Assembly (NCBI RefSeq): GCF_005116445.1
Contig: NZ_SWBQ01000001.1
Location: forward strand, 1 to 64,000
DNA: 64,000 nt
Reading direction: 5' to 3'
Source: Pedobacter frigoris
GTDB lineage: Bacteria > Bacteroidota > Bacteroidia > Sphingobacteriales > Sphingobacteriaceae
Part shown: one piece after another, positions 1 to 8,502 of the stretch
Layout of the letters: each line of letters begins with the position of its first letter
Numbering within the stretch: position 1 is the first letter of the stretch
Notes under the pieces: model-generated
Database searches by the model: none
The model's input: the letters and a program-made list of their open reading frames with translations, nothing else
What the model was told of the DNA's origin: nothing
Made by a program: the position numbers and the translations under genes

Positions 1-1000
1 ATAGACGGTAAAAACGGTATTGATGGTAAATCAATTACTGGAGGTACTGGTGCTCCAGGGGCTGGAACAGGCGCCAATGGCGATACTTATGTGAACACGA
101 CTACAGGTGATGTTTATACAAACGTAAACGGAACCTGGACTGTAACAGGAAATATCAAAGGTCCGAAAGGAGACAATGGTATAGACGGTAAAAACGGTAT
201 TGATGGTAAATCAATTACTGGAGGTACTGGTGCTCCAGGGGCTGGAACAGGCAACAATGGAGATACTTATGTGAACACGACTACTGGTGAGGTTTATACG
301 AATGTAAACGGTACCTGGACTGTAACAGGAAATATCAAAGGTCCGAAAGGAGACAATGGTATAGACGGTAAAAACGGTATTGATGGTAAATCAATTACGG
401 GCGGTACTGGTGCTCCTGGAGCTGGAACAGGCGCCAATGGCGATACTTATGTGAACACGACTACAGGTGATGTTTATACAAACGTAAACGGTACCTGGAC
501 TGTAACAGGAAATATCAAAGGTCCGAAAGGAGACAACGGAGCAGCAGGTCCGGCGGGAGCAGTTGGTGCAACAGGACCTGCAGGAACTAATGGAACAAAT
601 GGTGTTGATGGTAAATCAATCACGAGCGGAACTGGTGTTCCAACCGGAGGCAACAATGGCGATACTTATGTGAATACCACTACAGGTGATGTTTATACAA
701 ACGTAAACGGTACCTGGACTGTAACAGGAAATATTAAAGGTCCGAAAGGAGACAACGGAGCAGCAGGTCCGGCGGGAGCAGTTGGTGCAACAGGACCTGC
801 AGGAACTAATGGAACAAATGGTGTTGATGGTAAATCAATCACGAGCGGAACTGGTGTTCCAACCGGAGGCAACAATGGCGATACTTATGTGAACACGACT
901 ACAGGTGATATTTATACAAACGTAAACGGTACCTGGACTGTAACAGGAAATATTAAAGGGCCGAAAGGAGACAACGGAGTAGCTGGCCCGGTTGGACCAC
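1..1000 (+). repeat. Tandem coding repeats, 180-bp and 219-bp periods
   Basis: Bases 1-78 match 181-258 exactly, and the block continues with a 180-bp period to about 540. From 439 the period becomes 219 bp because the short GIDGKNGIDGKS linker is replaced by a longer AAGPAGAVGATGPAG linker. The DNA of adjacent copies is nearly identical, including synonymous positions, which suggests recent duplication or gene conversion. Confidence 0.9.
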
Positions 1001-1818
1001 AAGGTCAAGGAGGTCTTTTGGAAAATGGCTTAAATACAACCGTTACTGGTGGTGGCGTAACCGGCAATGCCTATAAGGTGAATGTTGCTACAGCAACTGG
1101 CACTACTTTAGGAGTCGTGAAACCAGGAACAGGATTAACAATTGATGGAACTGGAACCATTTCAGTTACTCCTGCTGCTCAAACCAATACGACGTTGGCA
1201 TTTAATTCAACAACAAGTATCTTAACTTATACTAATGAGCAGGCTAATAATCCAACTATAGATCTAACGCCTCTTAAAGTGGAGCCTTGGCAAATACAAA
1301 CCACTACCAATAAAGCAACAGCTAATGGAGATGATATCTATCAAACGGGTAGCGTGGCGATTGGGGTAAATACTATTCCAGCCATCACGGTTGGCGCTGT
1401 AACTGTAAACCCAAAATTCCATGTAGCGGGTGATATTTCTACTACTGGTAAAATATACACTACCAATAGTGTCTATGCCGATTATGTTTTTGACTATTAT
1501 TTTGATGGATTCTCTAAGATCTATGATAAATATAAATTTAAGTCACTGAAAGAAGTTGCTGAATTTATCAAGGCAAATAAACACTTGCCAGGTGTAACAC
1601 CAATAAAAGATATTACGAAAACTGAAAATGGTTATACGCTTGATTTGACTCAATTATCCATGCAACAGCTGGAAAAATTAGAAGAGTTATATCTCCATGT
1701 AATTGAGATAAATACTAAGATGACGGAGAAAGACGAAGAAATTAAAGTGCTTCAAGAAAGGACTAAATCTTTAGAAGATCGACTGATCAGATTAGAGCAA
1801 TTGATCAATAAAAAATAG
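1..1818 (+). CDS. Collagen-like repeat surface protein, 5' partial
   Basis: The reading frame is open from the first base, so the start and any signal peptide lie outside the window; 605 residues are visible. Residues 1 to about 335 carry five copies of a module beginning GDTYVNTTTG and ending KGPKGDNG (starts at bases 79, 259, 439, 658, 877), separated by Gly-rich collagen-like GxY linkers. A unique, Thr/Gly-rich middle follows. The last ~110 residues (ADYVFDYYF, then EFIKANKHLPGV, then a charged coiled coil) match the tail-fibre-like C-terminal region common in secreted Bacteroidota proteins. A surface fibre or adhesin is inferred; no enzymatic domain is seen. It precedes another surface protein on the same strand, with a 17-bp inverted repeat between them. 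Confidence 0.8.
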   Translation: MDGKNGIDGKSITGGTGAPGAGTGANGDTYVNTTTGDVYTNVNGTWTVTGNIKGPKGDNGIDGKNGIDGKSITGGTGAPGAGTGNNGDTYVNTTTGEVYTNVNGTWTVTGNIKGPKGDNGIDGKNGIDGKSITGGTGAPGAGTGANGDTYVNTTTGDVYTNVNGTWTVTGNIKGPKGDNGAAGPAGAVGATGPAGTNGTNGVDGKSITSGTGVPTGGNNGDTYVNTTTGDVYTNVNGTWTVTGNIKGPKGDNGAAGPAGAVGATGPAGTNGTNGVDGKSITSGTGVPTGGNNGDTYVNTTTGDIYTNVNGTWTVTGNIKGPKGDNGVAGPVGPQGQGGLLENGLNTTVTGGGVTGNAYKVNVATATGTTLGVVKPGTGLTIDGTGTISVTPAAQTNTTLAFNSTTSILTYTNEQANNPTIDLTPLKVEPWQIQTTTNKATANGDDIYQTGSVAIGVNTIPAITVGAVTVNPKFHVAGDISTTGKIYTTNSVYADYVFDYYFDGFSKIYDKYKFKSLKEVAEFIKANKHLPGVTPIKDITKTENGYTLDLTQLSMQQLEKLEELYLHVIEINTKMTEKDEEIKVLQERTKSLEDRLIRLEQLINKK

Positions 1819-1826
1819 TTTTTATT

Positions 1827-1870
1827 TTTTAGAATCACTTGACATGGATATCAGTCAAGTGATTCTAAAA
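1827..1870. terminator. 17-bp inverted repeat between two surface-protein genes
   Basis: TTTTAGAATCACTTGAC (1827-1843) and its exact reverse complement (1854-1870) flank a 10-nt loop. It lies 9 bp after the stop of the collagen-like gene and 14 bp before the next ATG. A rho-independent terminator is the likeliest role, but there is no separate U-run after the stem on either strand, so an operator or mRNA-stability hairpin is possible. Confidence 0.45.
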
Positions 1871-1884
1871 TATCCCTAACCAAA

Positions 1885-4800
1885 ATGGTAAACATGATAA
1901 GGTTAACAAAATACATAATGAAACAAATGTTAATGAATACATTACCCTTAGCGGGAGTTGTACTGCAATTTTTTTCCACTGCTGTCAAGGAGAGATTAAG
2001 CTTATCCATCCAAAAAATAGTATTTGGAATTTCAGTAATGGTATTGGTGTTTTTTGCAGGCAATTCAGGATTCGCTCAATGTTCCGCTGCAGGAAGTGTA
2101 ACTGCAACTATTACTACAACACCAAATACCTGTGCCGGCAATGGTACCATTAAAGCTACATTTAGTAGTGCTACAAATATTACCATTCAGCTAATTAAAG
2201 GAGGCTCCATACAACAGGCTGTTAATAATCCTGTAAGTCCTTACACTTTTACAAATTTACAGCCCGGAACTGACTATGAGGTGAAAATTGTTTGTTCAAA
2301 TAATAACAGTATTGTCTATTCTGCTAATCCTAATGTTACGGTTGCAGATAGCTATGTGTCTATAAGCGATGCTAGTATTGTTGTTTCTAATCTCTGTACT
2401 AATTTTACCCAGGGAGGTACCTTAACCGTGGGTAGTGTTATAGGCGGAACCGGACCTTATCAATACTCTTTTGTTTTATCAAACGATCCAGCCTATGCTG
2501 ATGCTTCTAGTGTATATACTACGAGTAACACGAAAAATGTTACTGCATTTGGTACCTATCAGATCCGTGTAAAAGATGCGTGTGGAAATTACAAAACATT
2601 TACGAAAACGTTAACACCTACATTAGAGCCGATTAAGTTTTTCTGGAGATCAAGAAAAATTTGCGCCCCAAATAGCCCTAAAAAAGCAGAAATGTATGCT
2701 TGGTATGGTTTTGGCGCAACTACAGGCAATTCGGTTTCTGTAAATGATTATTTAAGCCCGGGTATTAAAATGGAAATTAGGGATACTAATGCTTCAGGCG
2801 CCATTTTATTTAATGGAACTTATACGGGTAACCCTATTGCTTATACTGAATCAACAAGCCATATATATTATATAACTACTACAAATGCTTGTGGTTTAAC
2901 AGCGTCTTATATACATGATTTAACATATTTAGAAGCAAACCCTGAGTTTAATAATTTTCTAGCTACCTCTGGTAATGCCGGTTGTGGTGCTGCAGAAACC
3001 ATGTCTATCTCTGCCAGTTTTGTTGAGCAGTTTTATTGGAAATTTCCCGTTACGGTAATCATAAAAAATGCTGCTAATGTTCAGGTAGGTGCTCCAGTTA
3101 CCGTTGATTATTACGGTATTGCAAATTTTACAAACCTTCCTTTAGGAACTTATACGGTAACCGCAACAGATCAGTGTGGTGAATCGTTAACTAAAACAGT
3201 AACTAGTCCAGTAAGTAGCGGTACACCAGTATTGTCTATTTATCAAACTACAAATTGGAGATGCGACCCTTTACAACCATTAATAACTACGGGTACAGTG
3301 CAAGCGGTTATTCAATTTTCGGGCTATATACCAGATAGGGCAAATGCTGTTGTAAAAATTGTTAGCGGACCTTCCAACGTTGGAGTTAGTGCTTCACTAA
3401 TTGATGGCCAATATTATGGATGGACCAATATGGCGCCAGGAACGTATAGCGTCTCTGTAAAAAGTTGTGGGGTTGAAAAATTTTATCCCTTAACTATTTC
3501 TGCTTCAGATCCTGGTTTATTGAAACAATCCTTAAGCTCAACAGGCACCTCTTTTTGTTCGGGTGGTGGAAATATTAATTCTAATAAAATATACAATGGT
3601 GCCTATACAAATACCGTAGAATTGCTAAATCTATCGGGCTTGGTAGTCGCGTCACATGTGCTGGGAAATTTCACGAACATTCCTGCCGGTACCTATACTA
3701 CCAGGATAAAAGTTGTGGCGTGTAATTCCACTTATTATATACCGGGTAGCACGGTAACCTTAACAAATTCTACGACCGGTCCTAAAATTACATCAAGTAC
3801 CGGGGTGATTTGCGAAAGTGGTGCAGGAACTCCTCTAACAACGGGCTCTGTTTATTTAAATTTAGCGGGTGTTGCTCCATTTACGGTGCAATACAGGGTT
3901 CAGGGTTCGAGTGCTGCCTATACCGTTATCAATACATCAAATTCTAGCTTACAGATTGATAATTTAGTTGCAAACACCACTTATGAAGTGAATTTGAAAG
4001 ATGCCTGTGGCGGAAACTTTCCCACTACTGTGCAAATTAAAACGGTGGGTGTGTTAACTACAAATAATAACGCACAGCCTTGCATTGGATCTCCTTACAC
4101 TTTATCTATGCCCGAATATGCTGGTGCAACTTACCAATGGATAAATTCTGCAGGAACAGTGCTTTCTAATACACGATTTTATGAATTTGCCTCTTACTTG
4201 GCGGCTAATGATGGTGTTTATACTTGTAAAATATCTTGGGGTAATTGTGTTACAAGACTTGCAACAGTAACACTAAATAGTGCATTATGTGGTCAGCCAA
4301 TTGGTGTTTGTGGAACAATTGATACTGATAAAGATGGAATATTTGATTTTTGCGATTTGGACGATGATAATGATGGGATTTTAGATGCTAACGAGTGTGG
4401 TCCTGTAGAAAAAGTTATAAATGGATTTAATGGGCCAGGGGTAAGTTTTACTGGCTGGACAAGAGACCCAAATCCAAATGGCTGGATAGCAAGTTCTGGT
4501 ATCGCCATAGAATCATCTTATGATGGACCTGGGGTGCATACGATTAAACAAACAGTAAATGGCCTTATACCTGGTAAAACCTATGCCCTAACCTTTGATG
4601 CTTTTGCTTTAGGTCTAACAAATACAAATCCTAATACGCTTAGTGTGACTATAGATGGAATTAGTTACTATAGCAAAACAGCAGGTGTCGATATAAATTT
4701 TGCTGTACAAGGTGAAAGTATTGGTTTTACACCCACCGGTACGAGTGTCACAATTGAATTTATTTCCACTGTAACAGGTACTTTGGGTAGCACTGGTAGA

Positions 4801-5679
4801 GATGTTTTTGTTAGGAAGGTTAGTATTATAAATTGTGAAAAGGATACCGATAATGATGGGAAACCAGATTATTTAGATTTAGATTCGGATGGAGACGGTT
4901 GCCCTGATGCCATAGAAGGTAGTGAAAATGTAACCAAGGCTCAGTTGAATCCCGATGGAAGTATTAATATTGCTACAACAGGCGGTGTCAATGCTAATGG
5001 TGTACCAAACTTAGTTAACACAGGCGGAACAGCTGATAATGGCAGCAATACAATTGGCCAAAGCTTGGGCAATTCAGCAAATGTTAATTTAAAGGATCCT
5101 GCTTGTTATAGCCTGGTCTTAAACGCTGATAATTATCAGGGAATTACAGGTGTCGCATTTACTACAGCTAACATCCTTGTCAACGATTTGTTAGATAATG
5201 TAGTTCCGGTTATTGGAACGACGCCAGGCTTGGTTACAATAAGCCAATCAGGTGTTTGGCCGGCAGGTATTACATTAAATACTACTACTGGTGCGGTTAA
5301 TGTTGCAAACACTGTACCTGGAGGAGTTTATGTAGTAAACTATCAGACCTGTGTCAACGGTACAAGTCCAACGCTATGTCAAACTCAAATCATAACCATT
5401 ACTTTATGCGGTAAATTTCCTCTTGCCGGTACTCCTGATGCTTACACAAAAACGGGTATTTCCAATTTAGAAGGTTTTGCCAATGGATGGCCTGGTAATG
5501 TGCCAAATGGGTTTATTGCCATTGAATCTAAGAATAAGGGATTTGTAATCACCAGGGTGTCGTCGTCAGCAGCTATTTTATCACCTATTGAAGGAATGTT
5601 GATTTATGATATCGCTGCCTCATGTATAAAGCTGTACAATGGCACAATCTGGAATTGTTTGCAAAAAAGCTGTAATTAA
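1885..5679 (+). CDS. Large secreted Ig-like/thrombospondin type 3 repeat adhesin
   Basis: 1264 residues. A hydrophobic segment followed by a GFAQ cleavage-like site ends near residue 65, an unusually long leader; ATGs at 1894, 1918, 1927 and 1933 are alternative starts. Residues ~66-800 are repeated Thr/Ser-rich beta domains with paired Cys, resembling SprB-type or Ig-like repeats. Two Asp-rich thrombospondin type 3 calcium-binding stretches (DTDKDG at 813 and DTDNDG at 987) flank a jelly-roll-like carbohydrate-binding type region. A further Ig-like domain is followed by a C-tail with the GMLIYD...LYNGTIW pattern also seen in the next gene. A cell-surface adhesin is inferred. No canonical T9SS sorting domain was recognised at the C-terminus. 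Confidence 0.75.
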   Translation: MVNMIRLTKYIMKQMLMNTLPLAGVVLQFFSTAVKERLSLSIQKIVFGISVMVLVFFAGNSGFAQCSAAGSVTATITTTPNTCAGNGTIKATFSSATNITIQLIKGGSIQQAVNNPVSPYTFTNLQPGTDYEVKIVCSNNNSIVYSANPNVTVADSYVSISDASIVVSNLCTNFTQGGTLTVGSVIGGTGPYQYSFVLSNDPAYADASSVYTTSNTKNVTAFGTYQIRVKDACGNYKTFTKTLTPTLEPIKFFWRSRKICAPNSPKKAEMYAWYGFGATTGNSVSVNDYLSPGIKMEIRDTNASGAILFNGTYTGNPIAYTESTSHIYYITTTNACGLTASYIHDLTYLEANPEFNNFLATSGNAGCGAAETMSISASFVEQFYWKFPVTVIIKNAANVQVGAPVTVDYYGIANFTNLPLGTYTVTATDQCGESLTKTVTSPVSSGTPVLSIYQTTNWRCDPLQPLITTGTVQAVIQFSGYIPDRANAVVKIVSGPSNVGVSASLIDGQYYGWTNMAPGTYSVSVKSCGVEKFYPLTISASDPGLLKQSLSSTGTSFCSGGGNINSNKIYNGAYTNTVELLNLSGLVVASHVLGNFTNIPAGTYTTRIKVVACNSTYYIPGSTVTLTNSTTGPKITSSTGVICESGAGTPLTTGSVYLNLAGVAPFTVQYRVQGSSAAYTVINTSNSSLQIDNLVANTTYEVNLKDACGGNFPTTVQIKTVGVLTTNNNAQPCIGSPYTLSMPEYAGATYQWINSAGTVLSNTRFYEFASYLAANDGVYTCKISWGNCVTRLATVTLNSALCGQPIGVCGTIDTDKDGIFDFCDLDDDNDGILDANECGPVEKVINGFNGPGVSFTGWTRDPNPNGWIASSGIAIESSYDGPGVHTIKQTVNGLIPGKTYALTFDAFALGLTNTNPNTLSVTIDGISYYSKTAGVDINFAVQGESIGFTPTGTSVTIEFISTVTGTLGSTGRDVFVRKVSIINCEKDTDNDGKPDYLDLDSDGDGCPDAIEGSENVTKAQLNPDGSINIATTGGVNANGVPNLVNTGGTADNGSNTIGQSLGNSANVNLKDPACYSLVLNADNYQGITGVAFTTANILVNDLLDNVVPVIGTTPGLVTISQSGVWPAGITLNTTTGAVNVANTVPGGVYVVNYQTCVNGTSPTLCQTQIITITLCGKFPLAGTPDAYTKTGISNLEGFANGWPGNVPNGFIAIESKNKGFVITRVSSSAAILSPIEGMLIYDIAASCIKLYNGTIWNCLQKSCN

Positions 5680-5697
5680 TTATTTAAAACAAATAGC

Positions 5698-6201
5698 ATG
5701 AAACGAATTTTAATACTATCGATTTTATTGTTTAGCTATAGTGTTGGCTTAAAAGCCCAAACAGCTATAGAGAAAAGAACTGCCGATGGTTCATCCGTGA
5801 TCGACTTTGCTGCGGGTACTACTAAAGGTATCATTCTCCCGGCTGTAGAAACCTTGCCGGCAACACCAGCTAATGGAACTTTTTTATTATATAAAATAGA
5901 TCAAAAAATCAAAATGTACCAAAATGGTGCCTGGATAGATTTGTCAGAAGCTGGTAGTACTACAGCGATTGTACCTTACAGTGGAAATGTGGATAATGGT
6001 AAAAAAACCATTATAGGAAATCGTACAACAACAGCCGATGGTGTGCTGGTATTAGAAGCTTCAGATAAAGCAATGATTTTACCTAAGGTTGCTAATCCTC
6101 ATCTAACCGTTAAAGGCCCTTATCCTGGTATGATGTGTTATGATACGATCAGTAAATCACTAGCTGTTTTTGATGGTAAACTTTGGAACTTTTGGAAATA
6201 A
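5698..6201 (+). CDS. Small secreted protein with GMMCYD/FDGKLW tail
   Basis: 167 residues. It begins with a clear signal peptide (MKRILILSILLF...GLKAQ, about 21 residues). Two degenerate repeats are visible: GTFLLYKIDQKIKMYQNGAW and the C-terminal PGMMCYDTISKSLAVFDGKL. This short module is common at the ends of secreted Bacteroidota proteins and also closes the preceding 1264-residue protein. It lies 18 bp after that gene and 3 bp before the T9SS substrate, so it is surely co-transcribed. A structural or accessory surface role is inferred; no function is known. Confidence 0.75.
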   Translation: MKRILILSILLFSYSVGLKAQTAIEKRTADGSSVIDFAAGTTKGIILPAVETLPATPANGTFLLYKIDQKIKMYQNGAWIDLSEAGSTTAIVPYSGNVDNGKKTIIGNRTTTADGVLVLEASDKAMILPKVANPHLTVKGPYPGMMCYDTISKSLAVFDGKLWNFWK

Positions 6202-6204
6202 GGT

Positions 6205-7503
6205 ATGAAAATTAAAATATTATATACGCTAATTCTCGTTGCACCATTCCTTTTCCGTAGTGCTGTACAAGCCCAGACGGGTTCAGGGAGCACAACAGTG
6301 GACAATTCGGTTGTCACGATAGCTGCTGGAACTATCGAACAGCGTTTTTCTGAAGGCAGTTACTTCGGTCCTCAGGCCGAATGGGTAATTGAAGGTGTTC
6401 TGGAGATTTACAGTAAAAACATATGGATTGCACCGGGAGCTACTTTTAGGGGCGGTGGCAAGATTGTAATTTACAATCCCGGGGCAAATCCATTTTATGT
6501 AGACATGGCCAGTGGCCCTACAAAAATAGATGGCAATAATGGGGCTTTTATTGACCTGCTGATAGAGCACCGCAATGCAGAAAATCTGGTTCTGGCCGAG
6601 GTATCAGACCCGGGTTATAAAACTGTAAACCCTACGGGTGCAACGGCCGCCGCTTTAAATATTGGTAAAGAGATAGCGCTGTCAGTCAATAACGCCGACA
6701 TCATCCTGAACGGACATAACCTTGCTTTTAATTCAGCTGGTAAGATCAGTAATTATAATGCCGATAGGATGGTGGTGACCAGTAACAGTACAGATGGTCA
6801 TATGATCAAAGAGTATGCTACGGGATCATCTTTCGTATTTCCTGTAGGTATTGCCGAAGGAGATTATACCCCGGCAACACTTAGCCCGCTGAGCGCTGGG
6901 ACATTGTTTGTAAGCGTTCAGAATTATAGCGGGTCGACCACATTCAGTAAAGGTTTAAAGCCTGAACTGGGTATGGACAGGAGCTGGCAGATCTATGGCA
7001 ATAAGCCATTGCGGGTTGATATGACCCTGCAACACAATCAGAATACCAACGGCCAATTATTTAAAGATCCAAATGCAGCTGTTTCGCAATATTTAAGTGG
7101 ATCCAAATGGGATTTTCTAAAAACAACCAATCCCCAGTCGGGCGTTCATACGGGTTTAGGGGTTAATGTGGTATCGGATATGGCCGGCAATAGCAGCTGG
7201 TTTACCAAGTATGGTGTCTCAGGTTCGACGCTGATGATTCCTAACTTATTTACGCCAAATGGAGATGGTAACAATGACGTATTCGAGGTACGCGGTATTG
7301 AGTTGTTTGCAGCAAATGACCTGGTTATTGTAAACCGCTGGGGAAATGAGGTATTCAAACAAACCAATTACAGGAATACCTGGGCAGGAGAAGGCCTGAA
7401 CGAAGGTACTTACTACTATGTATTACGGGTGAAAGAAAGCCTGAACAGTGACTGGAAGATCTTTAAAGGTTACATCACACTGATCAGGGCATTTAATAAG
7501 TAA
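6205..7503 (+). CDS. T9SS type-B sorted protein with gliding-motility-associated C-terminal domain
   Basis: 432 residues with an N-terminal signal peptide ending near VQAQ (residue 24). The middle is predicted beta-rich without a recognised enzyme motif. Residues ~343-432 form a CHU_C/type-B C-terminal domain: the hallmark [15 protein letters not shown], then [10 protein letters not shown] and GTYYYVLRV. This family domain directs export through the type IX secretion system and is known to need a PorP/SprF-type partner, which is encoded 2 bp downstream. It is probably a surface-anchored adhesin subunit. Confidence 0.85.
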   Translation: MKIKILYTLILVAPFLFRSAVQAQTGSGSTTVDNSVVTIAAGTIEQRFSEGSYFGPQAEWVIEGVLEIYSKNIWIAPGATFRGGGKIVIYNPGANPFYVDMASGPTKIDGNNGAFIDLLIEHRNAENLVLAEVSDPGYKTVNPTGATAAALNIGKEIALSVNNADIILNGHNLAFNSAGKISNYNADRMVVTSNSTDGHMIKEYATGSSFVFPVGIAEGDYTPATLSPLSAGTLFVSVQNYSGSTTFSKGLKPELGMDRSWQIYGNKPLRVDMTLQHNQNTNGQLFKDPNAAVSQYLSGSKWDFLKTTNPQSGVHTGLGVNVVSDMAGNSSWFTKYGVSGSTLMIPNLFTPNGDGNNDVFEVRGIELFAANDLVIVNRWGNEVFKQTNYRNTWAGEGLNEGTYYYVLRVKESLNSDWKIFKGYITLIRAFNK

Positions 7504-7505
7504 CA

Positions 7506-8477
7506 ATGAGAAAATTTAAGATATTAATAGCAGCATTACTGCTATTTGGAGTACAGCGTGCCGATGCGCAGCAGGATGCCCAATACAGTCAGTATATGTT
7601 CAATGGGATTTACATTAATCCTGCTTATGCCGGCTATAAAGAACAACTGAATGTGCATAGTTTTTACCGCGCGCAATGGACAGGAATTACAGGTGGTCCA
7701 AGAAGCATGTCGCTGGCTGTTGATGCGATAGCCAATGATGGTAATGTGGGCTTGGCCCTGCAGGTTGCCAGCGACCGTCTTGGTGCACAGAGTAATTTGA
7801 CGGCCTACGGGAATTACGCTTATCGTTTGAAATTGAACGAAGATGGCACCTCTCGTCTTGCTTTTGGAGTAGGTGTCGGTCTGGTTCAGATGGGAATAGA
7901 CGGATCTAAATTGAATCCAAATGATCCTGAGATGTACCAGCCGGCGGGTGTACAAAGTAAAGTTGTACCAGATGCACGTGCAGGTGTATATTATTCCAAT
8001 AGTCGTTTTTATGCGGGCTTTTCTGCCGACAATATGATTGCACAGGCCATTAAAGTAGAGGCAGATGGTTTTATTGCACAACCTAAGCCCCATTATTATT
8101 TAACTGCAGGTATGCTAGTCCCTTTGTCAGAAGGTATACAGCTCAAACCTTCGTTCCTGTTAAAGGATGATCGTGCAGGTCCTACAAGTTTGGATGTCAA
8201 TGCTTTCGTGTTATTCAATGATATGATTTGGGTAGGTGGTTCCTACCGTACCGGAGTGAAGCTGTATGACAAAAGCTATCTCGATAAAAACCTGAGCAAC
8301 CAGAACTCTGCAGTTGCAGCAATGGAGGTATTCCCAATTAAGAACCTAAGGGTGGGATATGCTTATGATTTTTCTGTAGGCGCATTAAGGGGTTATAGTG
8401 GAGGCACACATGAAATTTCTGTCGGCTATTACTTCAATAAGAAAAACACCAGGATGCTTACCCCCCGTTATTTCTAA
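7506..8477 (+). CDS. PorP/SprF family type IX secretion system membrane protein
   Basis: 323 residues; signal peptide MRKFKILIAALLLFGVQRADAQ, then the family start QDAQYSQYMFNGIYINPAYAG and SFYRAQWTGI. The remainder is alternating beta-strand sequence of an outer-membrane barrel and ends in a basic-aromatic RYF. PorP/SprF proteins sit in the outer membrane; paralogues like SprF are needed for secretion or anchoring of type-B substrates encoded beside them. The ATG follows the stop of the type-B substrate by two bases, which supports a dedicated pair. It is likely one of several paralogues in the genome rather than the core PorP. Confidence 0.9.
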   Translation: MRKFKILIAALLLFGVQRADAQQDAQYSQYMFNGIYINPAYAGYKEQLNVHSFYRAQWTGITGGPRSMSLAVDAIANDGNVGLALQVASDRLGAQSNLTAYGNYAYRLKLNEDGTSRLAFGVGVGLVQMGIDGSKLNPNDPEMYQPAGVQSKVVPDARAGVYYSNSRFYAGFSADNMIAQAIKVEADGFIAQPKPHYYLTAGMLVPLSEGIQLKPSFLLKDDRAGPTSLDVNAFVLFNDMIWVGGSYRTGVKLYDKSYLDKNLSNQNSAVAAMEVFPIKNLRVGYAYDFSVGALRGYSGGTHEISVGYYFNKKNTRMLTPRYF

Positions 8478-8502
8478 ACAGGATTTAAAAGAAGAAGAAA
8501 AG

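Noticed and set aside
474..875. Two identical minus-strand ORFs opposite the collagen-like repeats
   Set aside because: They are Pro-rich mirror frames of the repeat DNA; their identity only reflects the duplication of the plus-strand gene.
1..1000. Regular repeats that could suggest a CRISPR array
   Set aside because: The repeats are long, in frame and fully coding; there are no short unique spacers and no cas genes.
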